Below, one piece after another: positions 8,472 to 17,714 of a stretch of DNA of 64,000 nt. The position numbers were made by a program, and so were the translations under genes. The notes under the pieces are model-generated. The model saw only the letters and a list, made by a program, of their open reading frames with translations. It made no database searches and was not told the DNA's origin. Source of the DNA: Mycolicibacterium aichiense (GTDB lineage Bacteria; Actinomycetota; Actinomycetes; Mycobacteriales; Mycobacteriaceae); contig NZ_AP022561.1 of the NCBI RefSeq assembly GCF_010726245.1, positions 3,906,001-3,970,000 on the forward strand. The letters run 5' to 3'. The first letter of the stretch is position 1. Each line of letters opens with the position of its first letter.

Positions 8472-9244
8472 TTACGACCAGGTGGATCGGCGGTCGGCCG
8501 CGTCATCGGTCGCGTGGCTGAGAACCTGATTGCGGTTCTCCAGCTCCAGCGCCGGGCCCAGCCCCGCGGCGGCGATGTTGACCTGCAGCGCACGCTTTGT
8601 CAGCTGAACTCCGAACGGCGCCAGTTCGGCGACCCGACGGGCGATATCCACGGATCGCTCGACCAGCTCCTCGGGCTCCACCAGGTGGCTGACCAGCCCG
8701 CGACGGTCCGCTTCCTCAGCAGGCACGGTGCGGCCGGTGAGCATCCAGTCCGCGGCCACCCCCGCCCCGACGATCCGGGGCAGGTGATAGCTCATCCCCA
8801 TCTCCGCGCCCGACAGTCCGAGCAGGATCGCAGCGTTGCCGAATGTGGCTGCGGTGGAACAGATCCGGATATCGGCGGCCAAGCTCAGCGCCAATCCTGC
8901 GCCCACGCACGCTCCGTTGACCGCCGCGATCACCGGTTGCGGCAGGTCGGCGACCGCGCGCACCAGACCCGCCATCGCCTCCTGGAAGCGCAGCCGGTCG
9001 ATGGCGGGGGCGTTGGCATCGAGCATGCCCGGGCCGAAGTGACGGATGTCGATCCCCGAACAGAAGCCGCGACCGGCACCGGTGATCACCACCGCATGTA
9101 CCGACTGGTCCCGCCCCGCCGCAGCCACGGTGAGCGCAAGCTCGTCGCGCATGACCTCGTTGATCGCGTTGAGTTGCTTCGGGCGATTGAGCCGGATCAG
9201 AAGGACGCCGGGCGCCGGCGTCTCGAGCTCGAGGGTCTCGGTCA

Positions 9245-9245
<1 letters not shown>
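8472..9245 (-). CDS. Enoyl-CoA hydratase/isomerase (crotonase family)
   Basis: A 257-residue crotonase-fold enzyme that would hydrate or isomerise an enoyl-CoA. Oxyanion-hole segments are GRGFCSGID (about residues 66-74) and [19 protein letters not shown] (about 115-133), and an acidic residue is retained in [13 protein letters not shown]. The ATG at 9245 overlaps the stop of the upstream thiolase (TGATG), which argues for translational coupling and against the longer open frame to 9293. With the neighbours it makes a beta-oxidation cassette. Confidence 0.9.
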
Positions 9246-10474
<1,229 letters not shown>

Positions 10475-10513
10475 GGCCGACCCCCTTACTGGGAATGCTG
10501 CTTCGCCGAAAGC

Positions 10514-10528
10514 GAGAATAGAGTTCTC
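10514..10528. promoter_or_regulatory. GAGAAY-family site B: GAGAATAGAGTTCTC
   Basis: Matches GAGAAY-N3-RTTCTC at 12 of 12 positions. It lies between the thiolase operon (leftward) and the secreted-protein gene at 10607 (rightward). Confidence 0.65.
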
Positions 10529-10606
10529 TAAGCGCACTGTCGCATAGAAGGTCCCACCACACAAGAAACCGTGCCCCGGGAGGACTTTCCCATGCCAAAC
10601 TGAGCC

Positions 10607-11020
10607 ATGCGCTTAGTCCGGATGTGTTCTGCGGTTGCACTGGCTGCGGTGTGCGTCGCCGGTTCGTCGGCTCCCGCCGGCGCCGAGGAGCCGCTGCACC
10701 AAGTCACCTACAGCGTGTTCTCCGAGCTGCCGTTCCGGGCTGCCGACATCTACTACCGGGACACCGAACCGGCGAACTGGTCGGACTACAGCCACGACCC
10801 CTACGTCTTCAGCCCGAAGGTCGAGGCGGATATCGGCCCCACCAAGAAGTGGGTGCTCAACGTTCAGTTGGCAAACCCCGACGAGTGGGCGATGGTGGCG
10901 GCCACCAGCGGGCTATCGCCCACCCCGCCGAACGTTCACTGCGTGCTTGCGGTCGACGGCGTCGTCGTCGCGGAGAACTCCGGCCCCAAGGGCGCGCTCT
11001 GCTCGCTGCGCCACTGGTGA
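10607..11020 (+). CDS. Small secreted protein, paralogue of the gene at 15026
   Basis: A 137-residue protein with a Sec signal peptide (MRLVRMCSAVALAAVCVAGSS..., cleavage expected near PAGAEE, residue 27). The mature part is about 110 residues and shares IYYRDT, SDYSHDPYVFSP, GPKGALCSL and a terminal Trp with the protein at 15026, and two Cys residues could form a disulfide. The function is unknown. Position near the mce operon and the shared regulatory palindrome suggest an envelope or periplasmic role in the same process. Its last 85 bases overlap the convergent TetR gene. Confidence 0.8.
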   Translation: MRLVRMCSAVALAAVCVAGSSAPAGAEEPLHQVTYSVFSELPFRAADIYYRDTEPANWSDYSHDPYVFSPKVEADIGPTKKWVLNVQLANPDEWAMVAATSGLSPTPPNVHCVLAVDGVVVAENSGPKGALCSLRHW

Positions 11021-11622
11021 GCTGAGTCTTCCACCGACTGCGGCGGACCTTCCATCAGCGTGAGGTAGCGCTCGACCAGTTCCATGGTCTCCGCGTGGCC
11101 CGCGGTCACGCCGAGCGCCTCGCCCAGCATCACCACCGTCGACAGGCCGGTCAGCAGGATCGACCACACCACCGGCGGCACTTCGCTGGGCAGCACCCCG
11201 TGCCGGTCCAGGGCGGTCACGAACACCTCGCGCTGCTGCTCGCGGAACAGCTCGGCGTATCGCGACATCTCGGTGCGCAGCGCCTTGCGATGATTGGCCA
11301 GCGCCGCCATCTCCATGGTCAGACGGCTCGCGTCCGGGTTGATCCCGAATCGCCACAGCGCCCACAAGGGTTGCGGCGAGGCCAGCGCCACCCGGTGGGC
11401 TTCCATTCCCTGATCGGCGTAGCGGCGGAAGATCTCCAGGAACAGGTCGTCCATCGTGCGGAAGTAGTAGTGCACGAGTTGCGGCTTCAGTCCCGCTTTC
11501 TCGGCGACCCGGCGTGAGGTCACCGCCGCGTAGCCCTCTTCGATCAGCAGCTGTTCAGCGGCGTCCAACAGCACCGCGCGATTCTTCGCGTCGGGCGCAC
11601 CTATCCGCCGCGCCGATGCCAT
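10936..11622 (-). CDS. TetR-family regulator, divergent from a P450 gene
   Basis: A 228-residue TetR protein. Residues about 8-60 form the DNA-binding domain (NRAVLLDAAEQLLIEEGYAAVTSRRVAEKAGLKPQLV split by the turn, then HYYFRTMDDLFLE). The ATG at 11622 (MASARRIG) with AGAGGTGG upstream is preferred over the open frame to 11661. The C-terminal tail of about 28 residues (from about QWRSEQ) is read antisense from the end of the secreted-protein gene and is low-complexity (TTTPSTAST). It is divergent from the P450 at 11762, with a 9-2-9 palindrome between them, so local control of that P450 is likely. Confidence 0.88.
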   Translation of the reverse strand: MASARRIGAPDAKNRAVLLDAAEQLLIEEGYAAVTSRRVAEKAGLKPQLVHYYFRTMDDLFLEIFRRYADQGMEAHRVALASPQPLWALWRFGINPDASRLTMEMAALANHRKALRTEMSRYAELFREQQREVFVTALDRHGVLPSEVPPVVWSILLTGLSTVVMLGEALGVTAGHAETMELVERYLTLMEGPPQSVEDSAHQWRSEQSAPLGPEFSATTTPSTASTQ

Positions 11623-11714
11623 GTGCCACCTCTGCTCTGTCCACGACCGCCGATCGAACACGCCGATAGTACGTGGGCCTATGGGTTCCGGCCTTGACCA
11701 CGCACTTTACGCCA

Positions 11715-11734
11715 TGCTAAGCAGGTGCTCAGCA
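11715..11734. promoter_or_regulatory. Imperfect palindrome TGCTAAGCA-GG-TGCTCAGCA
   Basis: A 9-2-9 inverted repeat with a single mismatched pair, in the 139-bp divergent region between the TetR and P450 genes, 28 bp before the P450 start. Its size and position fit a TetR operator. The half-site is unrelated to the GAGAAY sites. Confidence 0.6.
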
Positions 11735-11761
11735 ATCAGCCCGCCGGGAGGAACTACACGC

Positions 11762-13039
11762 ATGACCGATTTCGCCACCGTTGACTTCCTCACCGATCAG
11801 TCGCTGGTTCCCGACCCCTACCCGTACTACGACTATCTGCGTGAGCAGAGCCCGGTGTTGCGACTTGAGCCGCACGGATTCGTCGCCGTCACCGGCTACG
11901 AAGAAGCCCTTGAGGTCTACAAGAATGCCGATGCCTTCTCCAACATCGTGGCTCTCGGCGGCCCGTTCCCGCCCCTGCCGTTCACCCCGGAGGGCGACGA
12001 CCTCAACGCGCAGATCGACGCGCACCGCCAACAGTTCCCCATGTACGAGCACATGGTGACGATGGACCCGCCCGACCACACCAAGGCGCGTTCACTGCTC
12101 AGCCGCTTGCTGACGCCCAAGCGCCTCAAGGAGAACGAGGACTTCATGTGGCGGCTGGCCGATCGCCAGCTCGACGAGTTCCTCTCGCTGGGTTGCAGCG
12201 AGTTCCTTGCCGAGTACGCAAAACCGTTCTCGCTGTTGGTAATTGCGGACCTGCTCGGCGTCCCCGAAGAGGACCACAAGGAATTCCGCACGGTGCTCGG
12301 CGCCGATCGGCCGGGCGCCCGGGTCGGAAACCTCGACCAGGAGACGATGGTCCTCAACCCGCTGGAGTTCCTCGACGAGAAGTTCTGCGCCTACCTCGAA
12401 GACCGTCGCCGCAACCCCCGCGGGGATGTCCTGACGGACCTGGCGAGCGCGACGTACCCGGACGGATCGATCCCGGAGGTCATCGACGTGGCCCGCACCG
12501 CGACGTTCCTGTTCGCCGCCGGGCAGGAGACCACCGCCAAGCTTCTGTCGGCGGCGATCAAGGCTCTGGTGGAGCGGCCCGACCTGCAGCAGGCGCTGCG
12601 CAAGGACCGCAGTTTGATCCCGACCTTCGTCGAGGAGTCACTGCGCCTGGAAAGCCCGGTCAAGAGTGACTCCCGGCTGGCCCGCCGGAGCACGACGCTC
12701 GGCGGCATGAACATCAAGGCCGGCACCGTCGTCATGGTGTTGCCCGGTGCGGCCAACCGAGATCCGCGGCGGTTCACCGACCCCCACGAATTCCAGGTCC
12801 GCAGGCCCAACGTCCGCGAGCACATCGCGTTCGGCCGCGGTGCCCACTCCTGCCCCGGCGCACCGCTGGCGCGGGTGGAGGGACGGGTCTCGCTGGAACG
12901 CATGCTGGACCGGATGGGCGAGATCACCATCGACGAGGAGTTCCACGGCTCGGCCGAGAACCGTCGATACAACTACGAGCCGACATACATCCTGCGCGGG
13001 CTGGCCGACATCCACGTCCGGTTCACCGGCAGAGGCTGA
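11762..13039 (+). CDS. Cytochrome P450
   Basis: A 425-residue soluble class I-type bacterial P450. I-helix AGQETT lies at about residues 252-257, the ExxR of the K-helix in EESLRLESPV (about 291), and the heme loop FGRGAHSCPG at 357-366 with ligand Cys364. It would hydroxylate a hydrophobic substrate using electrons from a ferredoxin. No ferredoxin gene adjoins it, so it must borrow one, for example those at 31936, 46389 or 52124. Start ATG 11762 has GGGAGGAA upstream. Regulation is probably by the divergent TetR. Confidence 0.93.
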   Translation: MTDFATVDFLTDQSLVPDPYPYYDYLREQSPVLRLEPHGFVAVTGYEEALEVYKNADAFSNIVALGGPFPPLPFTPEGDDLNAQIDAHRQQFPMYEHMVTMDPPDHTKARSLLSRLLTPKRLKENEDFMWRLADRQLDEFLSLGCSEFLAEYAKPFSLLVIADLLGVPEEDHKEFRTVLGADRPGARVGNLDQETMVLNPLEFLDEKFCAYLEDRRRNPRGDVLTDLASATYPDGSIPEVIDVARTATFLFAAGQETTAKLLSAAIKALVERPDLQQALRKDRSLIPTFVEESLRLESPVKSDSRLARRSTTLGGMNIKAGTVVMVLPGAANRDPRRFTDPHEFQVRRPNVREHIAFGRGAHSCPGAPLARVEGRVSLERMLDRMGEITIDEEFHGSAENRRYNYEPTYILRGLADIHVRFTGRG

Positions 13040-13046
13040 CGTTGTC

Positions 13047-13070
13047 GGGGCGGCGCCCAGCCGTCGCCCC
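13047..13070. terminator. Possible hairpin between convergent genes
   Basis: GGGGCG and CGCCCC face each other across about 12 bases just after the P450 stop and before the end of the convergent secreted-protein gene. There is no U-tract, so it is a weak, GC-type terminator candidate only. Confidence 0.3.
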
Positions 13071-13081
13071 GCACGGGTGAC

Positions 13082-13489
13082 TCAGGCGTCGCCCTGCACC
13101 CAGCGGGTCCGCCCGCCGGCCGCGACGCAGGTCAAAAACATCCCGTCGGGAGCCTGCGCGACGGAGTTCTCATAGCCCACACAGTCGGTGTTCAGATTCT
13201 TGACGCCCACCATCGGCGGCGACCGGAAATACCGCGGTTCGTAGCGCCGCGGTGAGCCGCAGAAGATCAACCGGCCCCAGTTGTTACGGGTGTCGACGCC
13301 GAACACGTAATACGTCGTATTGCTGCACGGGGCACCGAGTTCGACACCCGGCGTGATACCCGGGGTGCAGAACGCGTCATTGCATTCGTTGGCGTTGATC
13401 GGCGGCCCGTCGGGATCCGCGGACGCCGACGCCGGCATCAGCATTCCAGCCGCCATGAGTCCAGCAACAACTGCCACGGTCGATCGCAC
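13082..13489 (-). CDS. Small secreted Cys-containing protein
   Basis: A 135-residue protein with a clear signal peptide (MRSTVAVVAGLMAAGMLMPASASA, cleavage near residue 24). The mature part has six Cys (NECNDAFCTPG, GAPCSN, IFCGS, NTDCVG, LTCVAA), suggesting up to three disulfides in the periplasm or outside the cell. I do not recognise the family beyond the general class of mycobacterial small secreted proteins. It is convergent with the P450 and divergent from the Mce-associated protein at 13651. A degenerate GAGAAY-type site and a 15-bp palindrome lie upstream. Confidence 0.75.
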   Translation of the reverse strand: MRSTVAVVAGLMAAGMLMPASASADPDGPPINANECNDAFCTPGITPGVELGAPCSNTTYYVFGVDTRNNWGRLIFCGSPRRYEPRYFRSPPMVGVKNLNTDCVGYENSVAQAPDGMFLTCVAAGGRTRWVQGDA

Positions 13490-13505
13490 CCGAACACTCT
13501 CGCAT

Positions 13506-13524
13506 ATTCGGTAACCGAATTCTC
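13506..13524. promoter_or_regulatory. Overlapping palindromes: ATTCGGTAACCGAAT and GAGAAY-type site C
   Basis: Bases 13506-13520 form a 15-bp palindrome centred on one base. Bases 13510-13524 (GGTAACCGAATTCTC) match GAGAAY-N3-RTTCTC at 10 of 12 positions. The site is 17-35 bp upstream of the secreted-protein start at 13489. Confidence 0.4.
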
Positions 13525-13650
13525 CGGCTCAGAAAAGAAACCGGGAAGAAAAACCCGCCTCCCACAGACCGGGTTAGCCGCTGTGTAATGCTGGGCGGCA
13601 GTGCTAGCGTCGCGCGTCGCCATGCGACCGCGATGGACGAGGAGGGTCCC

Positions 13651-14427
13651 ATGCCGCCGGGCAACCGTGAATCCGAAGCTCCCGACCCCGACGACCTGAA
13701 CTCCGCCGAGGCGGCGGAGGCTGCGGCGGCGGCGGCGGAGGCTCGGGCCGAGGCAGCCCGGGCCCGCGCAAACGAATTGCGCCGCAAGCTGGCCGAGTCT
13801 CGCGACGAGGCGCCGGCAGTCCCGGAGACCGGGACCGATCCCGAGAACGCCGAAGTCGACACCACCGAGGGCACCGAACCTGCCCCTGCCGGGGACATCG
13901 AATCGCCTGCCGCGCCGGACAACAAGCGCCGACGGCGCCTGCCCGTCGGTAAGACCATCGCCGCCGCGGTGGCCATTCTTGCGATCATCGGCTTGCTCGG
14001 CGGCACCGGATGGATGGTGTGGAAACACCAGGACGCCGAGGCACAGCGGCATCGCACAGCCGAGTTCTCGGCCGCAGCGCGGCAAGGCGTGGTGAACCTG
14101 ATGTCGATGGACTTCAATCAGGCCAAAGAGAGCGTGCAGCGGGTAATCGACGACTCGACGGGCAAGTTCAAAGCCAATTTCCAAGACGGCGCCGACGATC
14201 TGATCAAGGCGATGCAGCAATCGAAGGTCGTCACCAAGGTCACCGTCAACGACACCGCCGTCGAGTCGATGGACAAGGATTCGGCCACCGTCCTGGTCGC
14301 GGCCACCTCGCAGCGCACCGGGCCGGATGCCCCCAAGGAGGACCAGCAGCCACGGGTGTGGCGGGTCGTGGTCAGCCTGCAGCGGGATGGCGACCAGCTG
14401 AAGGTGTCGGACGTCGAATTCGCCTGA
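13651..14427 (+). CDS. Mce-associated membrane protein (Mam-type)
   Basis: A 258-residue protein. It has a charged Ala/Glu/Arg-rich cytoplasmic N-terminus (residues about 17-50, coiled-coil-like), one transmembrane helix at about 102-124 (TIAAAVAILAIIGLLGGTGW) and an extracytoplasmic domain of about 130 residues with the pattern of Mce-associated proteins (AARQGVVNLMSMDFNQAKESVQRVIDDSTG, then VTKVTVNDTAVES). Related Mam proteins stabilise or assist Mce transporters. ATG 13651 is chosen because of GAGGAGGG 4-5 bases upstream. It lies 2.3 kb from mceF but on the opposite strand. Confidence 0.8.
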   Translation: MPPGNRESEAPDPDDLNSAEAAEAAAAAAEARAEAARARANELRRKLAESRDEAPAVPETGTDPENAEVDTTEGTEPAPAGDIESPAAPDNKRRRRLPVGKTIAAAVAILAIIGLLGGTGWMVWKHQDAEAQRHRTAEFSAAARQGVVNLMSMDFNQAKESVQRVIDDSTGKFKANFQDGADDLIKAMQQSKVVTKVTVNDTAVESMDKDSATVLVAATSQRTGPDAPKEDQQPRVWRVVVSLQRDGDQLKVSDVEFA

Positions 14428-14467
14428 CCGGCGAACAGAACCACCAAACCCTTTCTCCGGGAAGGCG

Positions 14468-14504
14468 GAAGATAGTATTCTCCGATGACGAGAATGCCAA
14501 TCTC
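14468..14504. promoter_or_regulatory. Tandem GAGAAY-family sites D and E
   Basis: Two 15-bp sites separated by 7 bases: GAAGATAGTATTCTC (14468-14482, 10 of 12 positions) and GAGAATGCCAATCTC (14490-14504, 11 of 12). They precede the secreted-protein gene at 14562. Confidence 0.55.
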
Positions 14505-14561
14505 GCGGCGTGCGATATCCGGGGCTTCGCACCGTGCGCACCGAACGTGGAGGAAGCCAGC

Positions 14562-15023
14562 GTGAAATCCCTTGTGATCACCACAGTCGTGGTGGCGGCA
14601 ACGGTGGCACTCGCACCGCCGGCATCCGCTGAGATGAACCTCGGCAATTACGAGCTGATCATGCCCGACCGCAGGGACTTTCATACCTGGGTCTGGTCGG
14701 CGCTGACGCCATGCAAAGCACCGGACACATATGACAACCTCCCCAATTGCATCCACATCCTCACGCTGCCGCGGCCGATCGCCAAGGCCGTCCAGAGTGC
14801 CGGCGACGCGCCGCTCGTCAACGGCCAGTACACCTTCACCATCGACGACCCGTTCGGCCTGCGGTGTGGTGACATCTACTACGGCCCAACCATTCCCACC
14901 CACGACGTGTACACCTGGGACGCGAACACCCTTGCCGGTTCGATGGTCTCGACATTCGATGCCGGGTGCGACGGCGCCGCGGGCGGCAGCTTCACCTACC
15001 CGTTCAGTCTGAACCGGATGTGA
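14562..15023 (+). CDS. Small secreted protein
   Basis: A 153-residue protein from GTG 14562 (strong GGAGGAAG upstream), with signal peptide MKSLVITTVVVAATVALAPPASA. The mature part starts EMNLGNYELIMPDRRDFHTW and has four Cys. It lies 2 bp upstream of the secreted protein at 15026 and is certainly cotranscribed with it. No known domain is recognised. Promoter sites D/E suggest it is coregulated with the catabolic operons and mce genes. Confidence 0.75.
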   Translation: MKSLVITTVVVAATVALAPPASAEMNLGNYELIMPDRRDFHTWVWSALTPCKAPDTYDNLPNCIHILTLPRPIAKAVQSAGDAPLVNGQYTFTIDDPFGLRCGDIYYGPTIPTHDVYTWDANTLAGSMVSTFDAGCDGAAGGSFTYPFSLNRM

Positions 15024-15025
15024 CC

Positions 15026-15484
15026 ATGAGACTGTCTTCGAAGTTGTCCGGCACTGCCCTTGTCGTCCTCTGCGCCGCAATGGGTTTCGCGACGCCAGCG
15101 GTGGCCGACGAACCGCTACCCGGTGGCGATCCGGCTCCTCCCCCGCCACCGCCCGCGTACAACGTGCGCTACACCGTGACCTCCGACAAACCCGTCATCG
15201 CAGAGATCTATTACCGCGACACCGATCCGCCGACATTCTCGGACTACAGCCACGACCCGTATGTCTTCAGCCCCAATGTCGAAGCGACCGTCGGGCCGAA
15301 CAAGCCGTGGGTTCTCGAGGCCACACTGACCGACCCGATCCAGTGGAGCATGGTCGTCGTCCAGGCCACGGGCGCAATTCCCAAGGCCGCAGCCGGTTTC
15401 AACTGCACCCTGGAGATCAACGGCCAGGTCGTGAAGCGCGACAGCGGGCCCAAGGGCGCGCTGTGCTCGCTGAAGAACTGGTAG
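15026..15484 (+). CDS. Small secreted protein, paralogue of the gene at 10607
   Basis: A 152-residue protein with signal peptide (MRLSSKLSGTALVVLCAAMGFATPAVA) and a Pro-rich linker (DPAPPPPPPAY). The core is shared with the protein at 10607: EIYYRDTDPP, FSDYSHDPYVFSPNVEA, SGPKGALCSLKNW. Two Cys are conserved between the pair. The sequence suggests a small beta-sandwich in the periplasm, but the function is unknown. It ends 4 bp from the convergent end of the mce operon. Confidence 0.8.
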   Translation: MRLSSKLSGTALVVLCAAMGFATPAVADEPLPGGDPAPPPPPPAYNVRYTVTSDKPVIAEIYYRDTDPPTFSDYSHDPYVFSPNVEATVGPNKPWVLEATLTDPIQWSMVVVQATGAIPKAAAGFNCTLEINGQVVKRDSGPKGALCSLKNW

Positions 15485-15488
15485 TGGC

Positions 15489-15992
15489 CTACGCCGGTTT
15501 CATGTAGAACGGCATATGGATCACCGGCGGCTGATTGCGACCGCACGACCCGCTCGGTCCGATAACCCGATTCTCGCCGGTGTATTCCGTTGCTGCCAGG
15601 TCGAAGTGGCCGTCGGAGCCAACCGGATAGAGTTTGTACTCCTGGAAACCCTCGATTGCCGCTCCGTCGGCACAGAACCGCCAGTTCGGAATAGTGCGCT
15701 TGACGTAGTACAGACCATCGGTGGTGAAGATGGGGGCAGTCCAGCCCGCGTCACTGTGCACGGTTCCGGTGCACTCCGTGGGTGAAATGCACTGGGTGGA
15801 GATCGTCCAGGTTTGACGCTCGGACGGCTGGTCCTGATAACGGTCGTTGACCTTCGCCCACTCGCCGTTTGACGATGTCAGGAAAGTGCCGTTGATACCC
15901 CAATTCTGTTCTGCCGCAGCGGGCGCCGCGCTATAGATGGCAGCGAGGACGGCCACCGCGCCGATGGCGGTCGGTACCCGAGATACAGGCAT
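15489..15992 (-). CDS. Secreted protein at the end of the mce operon
   Basis: A 167-residue protein with a signal peptide (VPTAIGAVAVLAAIYSAAPAAAE), followed by a Trp/Tyr-rich domain with four Cys (STQCISPTECTG, WRFCADG, SGSCGRN). ATG 15992 is preferred over ATG 15998 because the AAAGGGG ribosome-binding site touches the latter. It starts 12 bp after mceF and so is the last gene of the mce operon. Small secreted partners after mceF are common in mycobacterial mce loci. The role is unknown, possibly substrate binding or complex stability. Confidence 0.8.
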   Translation of the reverse strand: MPVSRVPTAIGAVAVLAAIYSAAPAAAEQNWGINGTFLTSSNGEWAKVNDRYQDQPSERQTWTISTQCISPTECTGTVHSDAGWTAPIFTTDGLYYVKRTIPNWRFCADGAAIEGFQEYKLYPVGSDGHFDLAATEYTGENRVIGPSGSCGRNQPPVIHMPFYMKPA

Positions 15993-16004
15993 TGTCATCC
16001 CCTT

Positions 16005-17714
16005 TCAGCTCTGCAGCATGTCCTGCCACGTCGTCGCCGGCTTGGCCAGGTTCGTCTGGCGGTAGAGCGTGCCGTCGCTGCCCATGTACTGACCGGTACG
16101 CGGATCGTACTTGGCGACCTGCAAGGCGGGCGCCTTATGGCCGGCTGGACTGAACGAACTCGGAGTCACCTGCGGAACATCAGATTCCGGCGGCGGTGGC
16201 GGCTGCAGGTCGGGCGGCAGCATGTTCTCCGGTCCCGGCAGGTTGATCGGCGCGGGGCCGATATCGCCCTGCGGGCCGGGTGGTGTCACCGGCGGGGTTT
16301 CGTAGATCGGCTGACCGGGCAACAGCGGACCCGGTCCGGTGCCCGCGAAGTTCGGTGGTGGCGAGTCGATCGGCGGGGCACCGGGCGGCGGCGCACTCAC
16401 CCCCGGCGGCAGCGGCGTGCCCTGCAGCGGCCCATAGATGTTGGAATCCGGTAGCACTCGGCTGTCCACCGGAATGCCCTGGGCTATCAGGTTCGGGTCG
16501 ATCGGATAGGGACCGGTCACATGTTGCCGCTGAGCCAACGGCTGAAAACCTTTGGGGTCGTTGCACAGCTCGACTGTCGGCGCCCGCTTACCCGGATGTT
16601 CAATGCACGGATAGTTGCGCGCACCGCGAACCGCGACCGGCGAGTCCTGCGGCAGTTTGCAGTACAAATCATCGGGTGTGTCGATGACCGAGGTATCGGC
16701 CGGGTTGCGCCACGACGACGGCGGCATGAACCCGACCGTGCACGCCGCGGGATCGCCGAGGCCCAAGGCGAAGTCACCGTTCGGCAGGCCCGCGGGACTG
16801 TTGCTTGGTAGGTAGGTTTGGATCTGGGCGACGAACGGAGGAACGAGCACCAGCAGCTGCTCGATGGACTTGTTGTACGTCAGGAAGATCTGACCGAATG
16901 TCGTCATGTTCGCCAAGAGCAACGGCAGCGTCGGCTTGATCTGCTCGAGCAGCCGTGAGGTCTCCTGCGCGAAGCCGGGACCGTCACGCAGGATCGACCG
17001 GAACTGCGGGTCATTGTCGGCCACCTGCTCGGTGATACCGGCCAGGCTCTGCGCCCAGGTTCGGATCGAGTCGGTGGTCATTTCCTGCGCCCCGATGAAC
17101 GGGCGGGCGTCGTCGATCAAAGCCCTGGTGTTGTCGGCGATCCCGTTGACGTCGCGGGTGATTGTCGCTCCCGAGTCGAGGAGTGAACCGAAGTCATAGC
17201 CGGTGCCGTTGAACGCCTGGTAGGTCTCACCGAGCAGTTGGCTGAGCTTGTCCTTGGGGATGGTGTCCATCAGCTTGCTCACCTGGTCGAGCATCGGGCC
17301 CACCGATTGTGGGATCGACGTGCTGCCGACCGGAATGACGGAACCGTCTTGCAGATACGGCGCTTTGTCATTGCGAGGCAACAATTCCACGTACTGCTCA
17401 CCCACCGCCGACATGCTGCGTACCTCGGCCTTGAGGTCGGCTGGGATCTTCGGTGAGGTATCCAGCGACAGCGTCGCCTGGGCGCCGGTATCGGTGAGCT
17501 CGACCGAGGTCACCTTGCCGACCTGCAGGCCCCGATACGTCACATTGCTGAACTGGTACAGACCGCCGGTAGCGGGCAAGTCGAGCGTGACCGTGATCCT
17601 GCCCAATCCCAGCAGGGTGGGCAACTGGACGTAGGCGAACATCATGATGGCCACGCCGACGATCGAGGCGATCGTGAAGATGATCAGCTGGGTGCGTACG
17701 AACCGTGTGAGCAT
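16005..17714 (-). CDS. mceF: MCE-family protein MceF
   Basis: A 569-residue protein: one N-terminal transmembrane helix (about residues 7-28, TQLIIFTIASIVGVAIMMFA), the MlaD/MCE domain (about 38-115, LYQFSNVTYRGLQVGKVTSV), a long helical region to about 330, and a Pro-rich tail of about 200 residues (PPPGAPPIDSPPPNF and similar). MCE proteins form the periplasmic lipid-conducting tunnel of the Mce transporter. The ATG overlaps the mceE stop. The Pro-rich tail is long for MceF and may span or anchor in the cell wall. Confidence 0.92.
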   Translation of the reverse strand: MLTRFVRTQLIIFTIASIVGVAIMMFAYVQLPTLLGLGRITVTLDLPATGGLYQFSNVTYRGLQVGKVTSVELTDTGAQATLSLDTSPKIPADLKAEVRSMSAVGEQYVELLPRNDKAPYLQDGSVIPVGSTSIPQSVGPMLDQVSKLMDTIPKDKLSQLLGETYQAFNGTGYDFGSLLDSGATITRDVNGIADNTRALIDDARPFIGAQEMTTDSIRTWAQSLAGITEQVADNDPQFRSILRDGPGFAQETSRLLEQIKPTLPLLLANMTTFGQIFLTYNKSIEQLLVLVPPFVAQIQTYLPSNSPAGLPNGDFALGLGDPAACTVGFMPPSSWRNPADTSVIDTPDDLYCKLPQDSPVAVRGARNYPCIEHPGKRAPTVELCNDPKGFQPLAQRQHVTGPYPIDPNLIAQGIPVDSRVLPDSNIYGPLQGTPLPPGVSAPPPGAPPIDSPPPNFAGTGPGPLLPGQPIYETPPVTPPGPQGDIGPAPINLPGPENMLPPDLQPPPPPESDVPQVTPSSFSPAGHKAPALQVAKYDPRTGQYMGSDGTLYRQTNLAKPATTWQDMLQS

